DNA of 64,000 nt from Flavobacteriales bacterium. Lineage in GTDB: Bacteria > Bacteroidota > Bacteroidia > Flavobacteriales_D > Sanyastnellaceae. The notes under the pieces were generated by a model. The model was not told where the DNA came from. It worked only from the letters and a program-made list of their open reading frames with translations, and did not search any database. Location: assembly GCA_016722445.1 (NCBI GenBank), contig JADKIZ010000011.1, positions 1-64,000 of the forward strand. The letters run 5' to 3'. This document shows positions 43,284 to 51,979 of this stretch, one piece after another. The position numbers and the translations under genes were made by a program. How positions within the stretch are numbered: the first letter of the stretch is position 1; every line of letters begins with the position of its first letter.

Positions 43284-44480
43284 ATGAGCAAAGAAGAATT
43301 ACTATCAGATGATTTCTTGAAGCAGTTCAAGAACGGCGAGGAATTGAATTCATTCCTGCAACAATTAAGAAAACGTGGTGTAGAGCAGCTCCTTGAAGGT
43401 GAGTTGGATGCACATCTTGGTTATGAAAAGCATGAGCGTTCAGGCGCTAAAAATGCTCGAAATGGCCATAGCAAAAAGACAATCAAAACAACTGAAGGTG
43501 AATTGAGTATTGACGTCCCCAGGGACCGGGAATCTTCATTTTCACCAGCTCTCGTTCCAAAGCGAAAGGGAATAGTTGAAGGAATTGAAAACGTTATCGT
43601 ATCGCTGTATGCTAAGGGCATGTCGGTCAGCGATATCGAAGAACAAATCAGAGAAGTGTACAACTTTGATGTCTCTCCATCGACTATCTCACGGATTACA
43701 GATCGCATTTTTCAAGACGTTGTTGCTTGGCAGAACAGACCGCTTGAACCTTTGTATCTCGTGGTCTGGATGGATGGAATAGTGTTCAAAGTGAAGGAAG
43801 GATCCAGGGTGATCGATAAAACTGTTTACATAGCCATTGGCTTAGGTCTGGATGGAAAGAAGGAAGTGCTTGGAATGTGGCTGGGTAAAAATGAATCAGC
43901 ATCTTTTTGGCTTTCTGTACTTACCGATCTCAAGGCCAGAGGTGTGAAGGATATTCTTGTTACCGCCACTGATAACCTGAAAGGATTTACAGAGACCATC
44001 AGATCTGTTTTTCCTGAATCCACAAAACAAATTTGCATTGTCCATCAAATCAGAAATTCCTGCAAGTATGTTGGTTGGAAGGAAAGAAAAGAGTTTTCTG
44101 AAGACATGAAACATATTTACAACGCACCTAATCGTGATGCTGCCGAACTTGCCCTGAACGAACTTGACAGCAAATGGGGAAGCAAATATGGCTACGCCAT
44201 TAAGAGCTGGCGCACCAACTGGAACGAGCTTACAGCCTTTCTGGATTTTCCATTGGAAATCCGGAAAATCATCTACACTACCAATGTCATTGAAAATCTG
44301 AATGGAAAAATCCGCAAATACACCAAAAACAAACTATCGTTCCCAACTGATGAAGCAGTGCTCAAATCAGTCTATTTGTCGATCCATGAGGCAACAAAAA
44401 AATGGACTATGCCGATACGCAATTGGGGGGAAATATTAAACCAATTTATAATTATGTTTGAAGACAGGATAAATCCCTAA
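43284..44480 (+). CDS. IS256-family transposase (mutator type)
   Basis: 398 residues, full length. N-terminal helix-turn-helix region (FKNGEELNSFLQQLRKRG), LDAHLGYEKHE, then the DDE catalytic domain: YLVVWMDGIVFKV (first Asp), LVTATDNLKGFTETI (second Asp), and Glu in TTNVIENLNGKIRK; the CIVHQIRNS (C/D)-x2-H signature of IS256 lies between. It moves the element by copy-paste or cut-paste through a circular intermediate in related elements. Confidence 0.95.
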   Translation: MSKEELLSDDFLKQFKNGEELNSFLQQLRKRGVEQLLEGELDAHLGYEKHERSGAKNARNGHSKKTIKTTEGELSIDVPRDRESSFSPALVPKRKGIVEGIENVIVSLYAKGMSVSDIEEQIREVYNFDVSPSTISRITDRIFQDVVAWQNRPLEPLYLVVWMDGIVFKVKEGSRVIDKTVYIAIGLGLDGKKEVLGMWLGKNESASFWLSVLTDLKARGVKDILVTATDNLKGFTETIRSVFPESTKQICIVHQIRNSCKYVGWKERKEFSEDMKHIYNAPNRDAAELALNELDSKWGSKYGYAIKSWRTNWNELTAFLDFPLEIRKIIYTTNVIENLNGKIRKYTKNKLSFPTDEAVLKSVYLSIHEATKKWTMPIRNWGEILNQFIIMFEDRINP

Positions 44481-44513
44481 TCAAACTACTTACACACTTT
44501 TTGGGATGGTGTC

Positions 44514-44521
44514 AGTTTGTA
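44514..44521. repeat. right target-site duplication of the IS element
   Basis: AGTTTGTA, matching 43154-43161. Confidence 0.8.
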
Positions 44522-44657
44522 AATTTCTGATTCAGTCAATGACGATAGTGATCATAGCGGGTATGTCTTCTTCACCGGGCCCTAGCCGCCTCCCCCAATC
44601 CCGGATGACGTGCTACGACCGGTGAAGCTCAAAAAAGCAACATCAATTCAATCATGT

Positions 44658-45737
44658 TCATTGTATCTGAATGTCTTGTAGTTCTTGTATGATTCGTTTC
44701 ATTTCACTTGTCAATTCAATTTCCTCAAATCGATGCAACGTGCCATGAATGTCTTTGACAGAAACCTCGGATTTATTCTCGTAAAATCTGAAGGATATAA
44801 AAGGTTGGTCTGAAAGTTTGAGATTCTTTTTTGATCTCGTCATTACGAATGTCCATGAATTGGCATTGGTTCTGAATAGCTGATAATAGCCAGCTTTTTC
44901 AAATTGTTTGAATAATTTCCGAACTTTTTCGTGGTGTTCACCTTGCTTTAAATTTTTGATGGATTCTTCCCAGCTCAGGGTGAATTCTCCTTCCAAACCT
45001 TTTCCCTGTTCATAGAATTGCGCCAGTTTTCCAGTGTCTATTTCTGGATAATCCATGTTGAGTTCAGAAGGACGTACCTTTTCCAATACCCAGCGCATCG
45101 CGATTTGTGCATTGATCGCATCATGTGGATTTGATGTTTCAAATATTCTTGTTCCATTCCAGAAGTAAATCCAACGTGGAAATTCTTTACTGGCGTGATA
45201 GTGAATCCTACACAATCTCTCTCCATCCTCAAATTCAAGTTCAGGGTAAGAGAGAATGTCTTCGACAATCCTGTTCACCGCAATTTCCTTCATTGCCGGA
45301 TAAACATCATTGATCAAAGTTTGCAGTAATATTAATTTTCTTTTTTTGCGATCAACAAAATCATATCGCCGGTATAATTCAATGAGATTTTCGCCTTCAA
45401 TGAAATCAAAAATGAGATTCACCATATGTTCCATTGAATCCGTCTTCGCACTGGCTATTTCTTTGTTGCGCTCACCTAGGACGGTGTAGAAATCCAGACT
45501 TGTCTGATGTTGCGATTCTGTTTCAATCTTATTGATATAAATGTGACATGTCCTTGTGGAATTTTTAACTTCACAACTTGAATATGCACCAGAATCTATG
45601 CGGTTGATCACAACTGGTGATTTCCATATTGATTTTACTTTGTTTAATAGCCCGGATGAAGATCTATCATCACTGTGAAATTTTTCGCGTAATGCATCAA
45701 ATAGAATTTGGAGGCCAGTATGGTCGTAAGATGTCAA
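44658..45737 (-). CDS. protein of unknown function
   Basis: 359 residues, soluble, no signal peptide or membrane segment. I recognise no domain. Features: a basic N-terminus (REKFHSDDRSSSG), HIYINKIETESQHQTS, a FDFIEGENLIELYRRYDFV block, acidic-aromatic IYFWNGTRIFE and a C-terminal charged region (KKNLKLSDQPFISFRFYENKSE). It lies alone between the IS element and the sigma factor gene, both minus-strand, 86 bases from the latter, so it could be the second gene of a sigma-factor operon. Confidence 0.5.
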   Translation of the reverse strand: MTSYDHTGLQILFDALREKFHSDDRSSSGLLNKVKSIWKSPVVINRIDSGAYSSCEVKNSTRTCHIYINKIETESQHQTSLDFYTVLGERNKEIASAKTDSMEHMVNLIFDFIEGENLIELYRRYDFVDRKKRKLILLQTLINDVYPAMKEIAVNRIVEDILSYPELEFEDGERLCRIHYHASKEFPRWIYFWNGTRIFETSNPHDAINAQIAMRWVLEKVRPSELNMDYPEIDTGKLAQFYEQGKGLEGEFTLSWEESIKNLKQGEHHEKVRKLFKQFEKAGYYQLFRTNANSWTFVMTRSKKNLKLSDQPFISFRFYENKSEVSVKDIHGTLHRFEEIELTSEMKRIIQELQDIQIQ

Positions 45738-45822
45738 AGTGTTTCGGATGCACCGGTTAGATGGTTCTTGTTGTCGGCGCTACCTATTACTTTAGACGAA
45801 TATGGAATGTAAAACGGTCAAA

Positions 45823-46617
45823 TCATTGATCTCCAATAGTCTCACGTAGAATCTGGAGAATGGTGTCTTCTATTTTGGCTCCATTGCCTTGAACAGGATC
45901 AACCAATTTGATCAATTTCATACGCTCAGTGAAATTTTGATCGCTCGTATTTTGAGGATGTATACTCAGTGCACTCACTTTTTCTGCTGCATCCTTTTTC
46001 TCTTGAAAATAATCGTTCAATTGAGCACACTGGTAACATGCTCCTTGTTTGTTGATCAATGCACATCGATATTCGAATTTCTCCTGAATTTCTTTGCGAC
46101 CATCGTGTAAAAGGTGTTTGACCGTGCCCTCGGAAACATCTAAAATTTGCGCAATTTCAATGCGACTGAAATCGAAGATCTCTTTCAAGATCACCGAAAT
46201 TTGTTTCTCCAACGAGAGGTTTTTTCCGAGACAGGTGAAGCAGTAATTGATGTGTTCCGCAAACTCGAATCTTTTTTCAGGGAGTTCAGCAAAGGCTTTC
46301 AGCATGCGGTTTTGAACGTCAACAGAGGCATCTGCTGCAGCTCTGCATTTGTCCTGCGCATCAGCCGACCAGCGATTATTCACCCTGCGATTATCTCTCG
46401 CCAAATTGGTGGCCACAGCGAATACCCAAGTCTTGAATGATGACTCACCCCGAAAGCTGGAAATCTTGTCCGAAATTTTAATGTAGGTGTCTTGTAACAA
46501 ATCATCCATGTCTTGTTTGTTGGCTGTGAGTCTGTACAAATAAGAGGAAAGCTGTGGACGAATTTCCAGAAAGAGTTTCTGATAATTTACCTCGGCTTGG
46601 TTTTGTTCTGTGGTCAT
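45823..46617 (-). CDS. sigma-70 family RNA polymerase sigma factor, ECF-like, Cys-rich C-terminus
   Basis: 264 residues. Region 2 is clear (LSSYLYRLTANKQDMDDLLQDTYIKISDKIS; FKTWVFAVATNLARDNRR) and region 4 contains a helix-turn-helix (FSRIEIAQILDVSEGTVKHLLHDGRKEI). Between and after these are cysteine motifs: NYCFTCLG within the inter-region linker and CALINKQGACYQCAQL after region 4, followed by about 60 extra residues. Such Cys pairs suggest zinc binding or redox sensing. No anti-sigma factor gene is obvious; the unknown gene at 44658 is downstream. Confidence 0.88.
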   Translation of the reverse strand: MTTEQNQAEVNYQKLFLEIRPQLSSYLYRLTANKQDMDDLLQDTYIKISDKISSFRGESSFKTWVFAVATNLARDNRRVNNRWSADAQDKCRAAADASVDVQNRMLKAFAELPEKRFEFAEHINYCFTCLGKNLSLEKQISVILKEIFDFSRIEIAQILDVSEGTVKHLLHDGRKEIQEKFEYRCALINKQGACYQCAQLNDYFQEKKDAAEKVSALSIHPQNTSDQNFTERMKLIKLVDPVQGNGAKIEDTILQILRETIGDQ

Positions 46618-46755
46618 CCGTTAGAGCTTTTATCGAAACATTGGTTTGTAAAGTTATTGCATGAATTACAATTCCGAAACAGATTCGGCCATGTATAAAA
46701 ATTTGATTGGGTACCAATTGCTCAATTCGCAATGCTTTGGATTGTTGTAGAAAAG

Positions 46756-46785
46756 AAAAGGCGACTCAAAAGAATCGCCTTTTTA
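46756..46785 (-). terminator. intrinsic terminator of recA
   Basis: AAAAGGCGA (46756-46764) and TCGCCTTTT (46775-46783) form a 9-bp stem with a 10-base loop, T-rich on the minus strand side. It begins 19 bases past the recA stop. Confidence 0.85.
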
Positions 46786-46803
46786 TTTTAATGAAGTTTG
46801 GAA

Positions 46804-47817
46804 TTAAGCGTTCGCTAAAGCCTTAGCCTTAATGGCCTCAATTACTTTGCCTTCGATTTCTTCCATCAGATCAGGATTGTCGTCAAGCAGTTGTTTTACC
46901 GCATCGCGACCTTGTCCGAGTTTGGTTTCATTGTAGCTAAACCATGAACCACTTTTCTTGATCACATTCAAATCAACACCCATGTCAATGAGCTCACCAA
47001 GGCGACTGATGCCATGGCCATAGATGATATCGAATTCAGCCTGACGGAAAGGTGGTGCAACTTTGTTTTTCACCACTTTTACTTTGGTGCGATTACCAAT
47101 AGGTGTTTCGCCATCTTTGATCTGTTGTGACCTGCGAATATCAATACGCACAGATGCGTAAAATTTGAGTGCATTACCACCAGTAGTGGTTTCTGGATTA
47201 CCGAACATCACGCCGATTTTTTCACGAAGCTGATTGATGAAAATGCAGCAGCAGCCAGTTTTGCTTATAGTTGCTGTCAGTTCTCTCAGAGCTTTTGACA
47301 TCAAACGGGCTTGCACACCCACATTGCTATCACCCATTTCACCTTCGATTTCAGAACGTGGTGTGAGGGCCGCAACAGAGTCAATCACGATGAGATCGAT
47401 AGCTCCTGAACGGATCAGGTTGTCCGCAATTTCCAATCCTTGTTCTCCGTGGTCTGGCTGAGAAATCAGTAGGTTTTCGGTGTCCACTCCAAGCGCCTCT
47501 GCATAGAATTTATCGAATGCATGCTCTGCGTCGATGATGGCGCAAATACCACCAGCTTTTTGCGCTTCAGCAATCGCGTGAATCGCCAGCGTGGTTTTAC
47601 CTGATGATTCGGGTCCATAAATTTCTACAATTCTACCTTTTGGATAGCCGCCGATACCAAGCGCCATATCCAAACCAATGGATCCGCTCGGTATGGCTTC
47701 GATTTGTTCCGTCGCCTCATCACCGAGTTTCATAACGGCTCCTTTGCCGTATGTCTTTTCCAACTTATCCATTGTAAGCTGGAGTGCTTTCAGTTTTTCT
47801 TTATTTACTTCTGCCAT
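46804..47817 (-). CDS. recA: DNA recombinase RecA
   Basis: 337 residues from the ATG at 47817 (MAEVNKEKLKALQ); a longer frame to 47847 adds an unlikely KKKLLKSLD stretch. Walker A GPESSGKTTLAIH, VIDSVAALTPRSEIEGEMGD, loop L2 and QLREKIGVMFGNPETTTGGNALKFYASVR are all intact. RecA forms filaments on single-stranded DNA for strand exchange and triggers LexA self-cleavage. It is monocistronic, with its own terminator. No LexA box was identified upstream. Confidence 0.98.
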   Translation of the reverse strand: MAEVNKEKLKALQLTMDKLEKTYGKGAVMKLGDEATEQIEAIPSGSIGLDMALGIGGYPKGRIVEIYGPESSGKTTLAIHAIAEAQKAGGICAIIDAEHAFDKFYAEALGVDTENLLISQPDHGEQGLEIADNLIRSGAIDLIVIDSVAALTPRSEIEGEMGDSNVGVQARLMSKALRELTATISKTGCCCIFINQLREKIGVMFGNPETTTGGNALKFYASVRIDIRRSQQIKDGETPIGNRTKVKVVKNKVAPPFRQAEFDIIYGHGISRLGELIDMGVDLNVIKKSGSWFSYNETKLGQGRDAVKQLLDDNPDLMEEIEGKVIEAIKAKALANA

Positions 47818-48081
47818 GTCGAGAGATTTTAAGAGTTTTTTCTTCATTGATGCCGCAAGGTATGTTTCGCTGATTGTAATCTATTTACGATGCTGAAAAA
47901 TTTTTATTCCTTATTGGAATATTTAGAATGACTTGTCGCAACAGCGCGATGTTTGGGATGCTGCGCTGCAAAGGGATGCTTTAGCTGTTGATAAGTCGGA
48001 AGTGGTTTTGGCATAAGTAGATGCCAAATAGGAATAATTTTTTTGAGTCATTTCTTCGAAAACTATGAAAAACCGAAGAAT

Positions 48082-48786
48082 CTACTTGAGTTGAAATGTG
48101 ATCTGAAGCGTCATTTCCATCGGAACTGGTTTGCCATCCATGGTCGCTGGCTGAAATTTCCCCAATGACTGAACTGCTTTACAAGCTTCCCAACTCAGTT
48201 CAGGTGCACCATCAACCGCACGTGATACACTCACATTGCAAACATTGCCTTCTGAATCAATGATGAATTTGACGAATACTTTTCCGCTGATGTTGTTTTC
48301 ACGACAACGCGCCGGATATCGGATATTTCTGGATAAAAATGTCCAAAGTGCTGTCTCACCTTCAGGATACCTCGCTATGCTATCCAACCAAGTCGTGACA
48401 CCTTGTCCCGATCTTGTATTGTCGAACTTTTCTGGTTGTGTTTCAGGTTTCTCTTGTGTTGAATCTGTAGGCTTCGCTTTGCGTATGTGGTCTTCGCAAT
48501 TGGGACACGAATACTTATCGGCATCTGGATGGAGATACAGCCTCAATAGGTTGATGTCTCTACACAAGGCTTCATCATCTTTGAGTTGCCTGTTGGCCTC
48601 CATGCGCAATTCCAATGCAGGAATGTCATGTGGATCATAATCGATGATTTTAGTCAAAAGATTTACTGCCGCTTTATATTTTCCATTGGCCATTTTCTCC
48701 CTTGCATTCTCCATTTCTTTCATTTCCTGTGAAAATGATGTAGAGACAAAAAGAATTTGAACAATGAAAAAAATATACGGGTTCAT
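48082..48786 (-). CDS. TonB C-terminal domain protein with TPR-like N-terminus, exported
   Basis: 234 residues. N-terminal signal (YIFFIVQILFVSTSFSQ), a short TPR-like helical segment (KYKAAVNLLTKIIDYDPHDIPALELR), a CPNC pair, a Pro/Glu-rich linker, and a C-terminal TonB-like domain (NIRYPARCRENNISGKVFVKFIIDSEGNVCNVSVSR...FQPATMDGKPVPMEMTLQITFQL). TonB domains link inner-membrane energy to outer-membrane transporters, but here the protein has a cleavable signal and no membrane anchor, so it more likely acts as a periplasmic partner. Confidence 0.8.
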   Translation of the reverse strand: MNPYIFFIVQILFVSTSFSQEMKEMENAREKMANGKYKAAVNLLTKIIDYDPHDIPALELRMEANRQLKDDEALCRDINLLRLYLHPDADKYSCPNCEDHIRKAKPTDSTQEKPETQPEKFDNTRSGQGVTTWLDSIARYPEGETALWTFLSRNIRYPARCRENNISGKVFVKFIIDSEGNVCNVSVSRAVDGAPELSWEACKAVQSLGKFQPATMDGKPVPMEMTLQITFQLK

Positions 48787-48797
48787 TTGTTGATCTT

Positions 48798-49019
48798 TTA
48801 AGCTTTCTTTCGATAAAGATCTTTGATCACGAGAAATACAACGAGGTATATAACCGTAAATGCAGTTGCATACATGATTGAACGCTCTTTACCTTGATAT
48901 TCCATATTACCCACACCATTTTGCAAAAAATCGGTGTACATGCGATGGGAGATATACCAACTTAAAAGAAACAATAATGGGGCTATGCACAAATAAATGA
49001 TAGAGGCTTTCTTCGACAT
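48798..49019 (-). CDS. small membrane protein, two predicted membrane helices
   Basis: 73 residues. A first helix (IIYLCIAPLLFLLSWYISH) and a second (IMYATAFTVIYLVVFLVIK) flank a short polar loop (NGVGNMEYQGKER). No family is recognised. It lies 11 bases from the TonB-like gene and eight bases after the yggS stop, so it is likely cotranscribed with both. Confidence 0.6.
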   Translation of the reverse strand: MSKKASIIYLCIAPLLFLLSWYISHRMYTDFLQNGVGNMEYQGKERSIMYATAFTVIYLVVFLVIKDLYRKKA

Positions 49020-49027
49020 GTTCTCGC

Positions 49028-49705
49028 TTATTTCGTTGTATAATTTCGGTTACCAAAAATAGCACTTCCTACACGGATCATGGTTGATCCTTCTTCTACA
49101 GCAATTTTCCAATCACCACTCATGCCCATGGATAGTTCTGCGAATGTGGTTTCATGCTGAAATGCCAATGTCTTGAGTTGATCAAATGTGTTTTTTAATT
49201 GGCGAAACTCGTTTCTGATCTGTGATATGTCTTCTGTAAAGCTGGCCATTCCCATCAATCCGCATATGAGAACGTTGGGGTATTGTGAAAAATCGGTTGT
49301 TTTACAATATGCCAACACTTCTTCTGCATCAAATCCAAACTTGCTTTCTTCTGTTGCGATGTGGACCTGCAACAAACATCTTATCACACGTTGATGTTTC
49401 GCTGCCTGTTTGTTGATCTCTACCAACAGTTTTTCACTTTCTACGCCATGAATCCAATCCACAAATGGTGCAAGGTATTTGACTTTATTACTCTGCAAAT
49501 GACCAATGAAATGCCATTTGATGTCCGTAGGCAGTTGTTGCTGTTTGTCGCTGACTTCTTGCACATAGTTTTCACCGAATGCGCGTTGTCCGGCATCATA
49601 GGCTTCCTGGATATCTGATATTGGTTTGGTCTTCGAAACGGCTATGAGCTGCACGTGAGGTGGTATTTCTCTTCGGAGCTGTAGAAGATTTTCTGAAACA
49701 GACAT
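49028..49705 (-). CDS. YggS family pyridoxal-phosphate homeostasis protein
   Basis: 225 residues. The PLP-binding Lys is in LIAVSKTKPISDIQEAYDAGQRAFGENYVQE, followed by WHFIGHLQSNKVKY and SMGMSGDWKIAVEEGSTMIRVGSAIFG. The family buffers pyridoxal phosphate and affects amino-acid metabolism. The neighbourhood (serC, serA, DUF1015) fits a PLP-dependent amino-acid pathway context. Confidence 0.92.
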   Translation of the reverse strand: MSVSENLLQLRREIPPHVQLIAVSKTKPISDIQEAYDAGQRAFGENYVQEVSDKQQQLPTDIKWHFIGHLQSNKVKYLAPFVDWIHGVESEKLLVEINKQAAKHQRVIRCLLQVHIATEESKFGFDAEEVLAYCKTTDFSQYPNVLICGLMGMASFTEDISQIRNEFRQLKNTFDQLKTLAFQHETTFAELSMGMSGDWKIAVEEGSTMIRVGSAIFGNRNYTTK

Positions 49706-49762
49706 GGGGCGAAATTAGTCGTGTGAAGGATAATCTACCATGAGATTCTATTGCCCGACTAC

Positions 49763-50974
49763 TCACAATTCATAAACGACCAATCCACTACGCAATTTGG
49801 GTTCTACCCATGTGCTTTTTGGAGGCATGGTGAGATGTTCGTCGGCAATATGTTTGATTTCCTGAATGGCTACGGGAAACAATCCGAATGCTACTCCGCC
49901 TTTGTTTTTATCAATGGCATGTTTGAGGCCTTCCATTCCTTTTGGACCTTCTAAAAAACTGATTCGTTTGTCTTTCCTTAAATCGCCAATGCCAAGTATG
50001 GGTTGAAGCACTAAGTCCGATAGGACCTGTGCATCTAATTTGTTTTCGTGGTGTTTGAGGTTCAATGCATACCATTGTTTGTTCAGGTACATACTGAACT
50101 CACCTTTACCCATGGGTTTGTAATGCGATGGGGCTTCATTGACGTAAAACGATTGACTGAGCGCACGAAGCAAATCTTCTTCACTAAGACCATTGAGGTC
50201 TTTCACAATTCGGTTGTATTCATAAATGCGAACATTGGTTTCTGCCAGCACATAGGCCAAGCAATATTCTGAAGCGTTGCTCTGCTTTCCAGAGTCACGT
50301 CTCATTTGTGCCAAACGCGCACTACTGCTGCTTCGATGGTGACCATCTGCGATGTACAATGCAGACATTTTCGCGTATGCATCAGTCACTTTTTTGATGT
50401 CATCGTCATGGTCTATGATCCACAATTGATGCCTTGCTTTGGTCGTTGTGGTAAAGTCGTATTCCGCCCGGGTGTTGAGGTATTTTTCGAAAATGTCTTC
50501 TATAACATGACTGTTTTCTGACATCAACAAGACCGGTTCGGCGTTGATGTTGGTGGTATCAAGGTATTTCACAAATGTCTCTTCCCTTTTGGCAAGAGTC
50601 TGTTCATGTATCTTGATTTTTCCTTCGAGATAGTCCTGCACTGAAACAGCGCAAATGATTCCTGTAAAAGGATGTCCACCTTTTGTCTGACGATAGATGT
50701 AGTATGCAGGTTTTTCTTCCCGAATTAGAATTTCATCTTGAAGAAAACGTTCGTACTTTTTTCTGACTTGAACAAATCTATCTTCCAGATTTGCTGTTTT
50801 ATGCAGTTTCGTTGCACTCATATCCGGATGTATGATGTGCAAAAAACTAAATGGATTTTCAGTGAGTTTGTCGCGCAGTTGTCTTGTTGTATAACTCACA
50901 TAAGACCTTGTGGCAACAAGATGTGCCTTGTCCCGCGATGGCCTTACTGCACGAAATGGCGCAACACTCAACAT
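49763..50974 (-). CDS. DUF1015 family protein
   Basis: 403 residues. N-terminal PFRAVRPSRDKAHLVATRSYVSY, the central VLLMSENSHVIEDIFEKYL and IADGHHRSSSSARLAQM with the conserved ADGHHR, and EGPKGMEGLKHAID near the end define DUF1015. In Bacteroidota this gene almost always follows serC-serA, as it does here (12 bases after serA), so a role in serine metabolism is likely, but the reaction is unknown. Confidence 0.92.
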   Translation of the reverse strand: MLSVAPFRAVRPSRDKAHLVATRSYVSYTTRQLRDKLTENPFSFLHIIHPDMSATKLHKTANLEDRFVQVRKKYERFLQDEILIREEKPAYYIYRQTKGGHPFTGIICAVSVQDYLEGKIKIHEQTLAKREETFVKYLDTTNINAEPVLLMSENSHVIEDIFEKYLNTRAEYDFTTTTKARHQLWIIDHDDDIKKVTDAYAKMSALYIADGHHRSSSSARLAQMRRDSGKQSNASEYCLAYVLAETNVRIYEYNRIVKDLNGLSEEDLLRALSQSFYVNEAPSHYKPMGKGEFSMYLNKQWYALNLKHHENKLDAQVLSDLVLQPILGIGDLRKDKRISFLEGPKGMEGLKHAIDKNKGGVAFGLFPVAIQEIKHIADEHLTMPPKSTWVEPKLRSGLVVYEL

Positions 50975-50985
50975 GATCTTTCGTC

Positions 50986-51954
50986 TTAGACAGTAACGGA
51001 TAAAATGCGTTTCACATTCTCTGCTATCTCCGATCCAATACGCTCTTGTGCTTCGAGTGTGGAAGCACCAATGTGAGGTGTAGCCACCACTTTTGGATGT
51101 GCTAGTAATTTTTCATTGGGTTTTGGTTCACCCACGAATACATCGAGGCAAGCAAAGGCAATATGTCCGCTATCCAGATTTTGCATCAGTGCTTCTTCAT
51201 CAATCACACCACCGCGTGAAGTGTTGATTAAAATCGCTCCTTTTTTGATGTGAGTGAATTCTTCGTCATCAATTACAGCAGCTCCATTGGGTTGTTTCGG
51301 AACGTGCAATGAGATGAAGTCAGATTGCGCAAGCATGGCGTGAAAAGGCATGATCGGAATATTCACCGGTATACTTTGACCGGCGATATCGAGCAGAATG
51401 GATTTATGCGTATCAGAAGTTTTATCACATGCAATTACACGCATGCCACAGCCAAGCGCATATGACGCAAGGGACTGACCTATTCTTCCAATGCCGACGA
51501 TGCCGAGTGTTTTACCACGCAATTCAAATCCTTTCGCATATTTTTTCTTGAGTGCTTCAAATTGCGAAGCACCTTGTGATGGCATTTGAGTTCCGCAATC
51601 ATAAACACCACGGGCTGCAGCAAACATGAGTGAAATGACCAATTCAGCAACTGCCTGTGAACTGGATGCAGGAGTATTGAAAACATCTATTCCTTTCGAA
51701 CGAGCATATTCTGCGTCGATGTTATCGATGCCAACACCTCCACGTCCGATGAATTTTATACCGGGACATGCATCAATGAGTTCTTTTCTGGCAGTAGTTG
51801 CACTGCGGACAAGCAATCCGATATAGCCTTCGCGATTGATGGCTTCAATGAGGTTATCTTGAGCGACTTTTTCTGTGTCAACCTGATAGCCCATTTGTTC
51901 GAGAGCTTTTTTACCGGTTGCATCTATGCCATCGTTGGCGAGTATTTTTATCAT
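50986..51954 (-). CDS. serA: D-3-phosphoglycerate dehydrogenase (D-2-hydroxyacid dehydrogenase family)
   Basis: 322 residues without an ACT domain. NAD-binding GIVGIGRIGQSLASYALGCG, substrate Arg in NTSRGGVIDEEAL, and PHIGASTLEAQERIG with the catalytic His. It oxidises 3-phosphoglycerate, the first step of serine synthesis; the second enzyme, SerC, is encoded directly upstream. Lack of an ACT domain implies no classical serine feedback. Confidence 0.93.
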   Translation of the reverse strand: MIKILANDGIDATGKKALEQMGYQVDTEKVAQDNLIEAINREGYIGLLVRSATTARKELIDACPGIKFIGRGGVGIDNIDAEYARSKGIDVFNTPASSSQAVAELVISLMFAAARGVYDCGTQMPSQGASQFEALKKKYAKGFELRGKTLGIVGIGRIGQSLASYALGCGMRVIACDKTSDTHKSILLDIAGQSIPVNIPIMPFHAMLAQSDFISLHVPKQPNGAAVIDDEEFTHIKKGAILINTSRGGVIDEEALMQNLDSGHIAFACLDVFVGEPKPNEKLLAHPKVVATPHIGASTLEAQERIGSEIAENVKRILSVTV

Positions 51955-51979
51955 AGCTGAAAATTCTTTATCAATTCAA

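Larger units (their letters stand above)
43162..44513 (+). mobile_element. complete IS256-family insertion sequence
   Basis: 1352 bp between the two copies of AGTTTGTA. The terminal inverted repeats share AAGTGTGTAA(C/G)TAG (43176-43189; complement 44486-44499), with weaker matching at the outermost ~14 bases. One full-length transposase gene fills the element. A long inverted repeat upstream of the gene (43191-43260) probably blocks outside transcription. Intact ends, target duplication and gene suggest recent insertion. Confidence 0.88.

Noticed and set aside
44571..44637. TTCACCGG...CCGGTGAA inverted repeat next to the IS as a terminator
   Set aside because: The loop is about 50 bases and no T-run follows; it may be chance or a degraded element.
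48007..48028. Perfect 8-bp hairpin (TTTGGCAT/ATGCCAAA) in the recA/TonB-like spacer as a terminator
   Set aside because: No T-run follows it in the direction of either neighbouring gene at the right distance; kept only as a possible structure.
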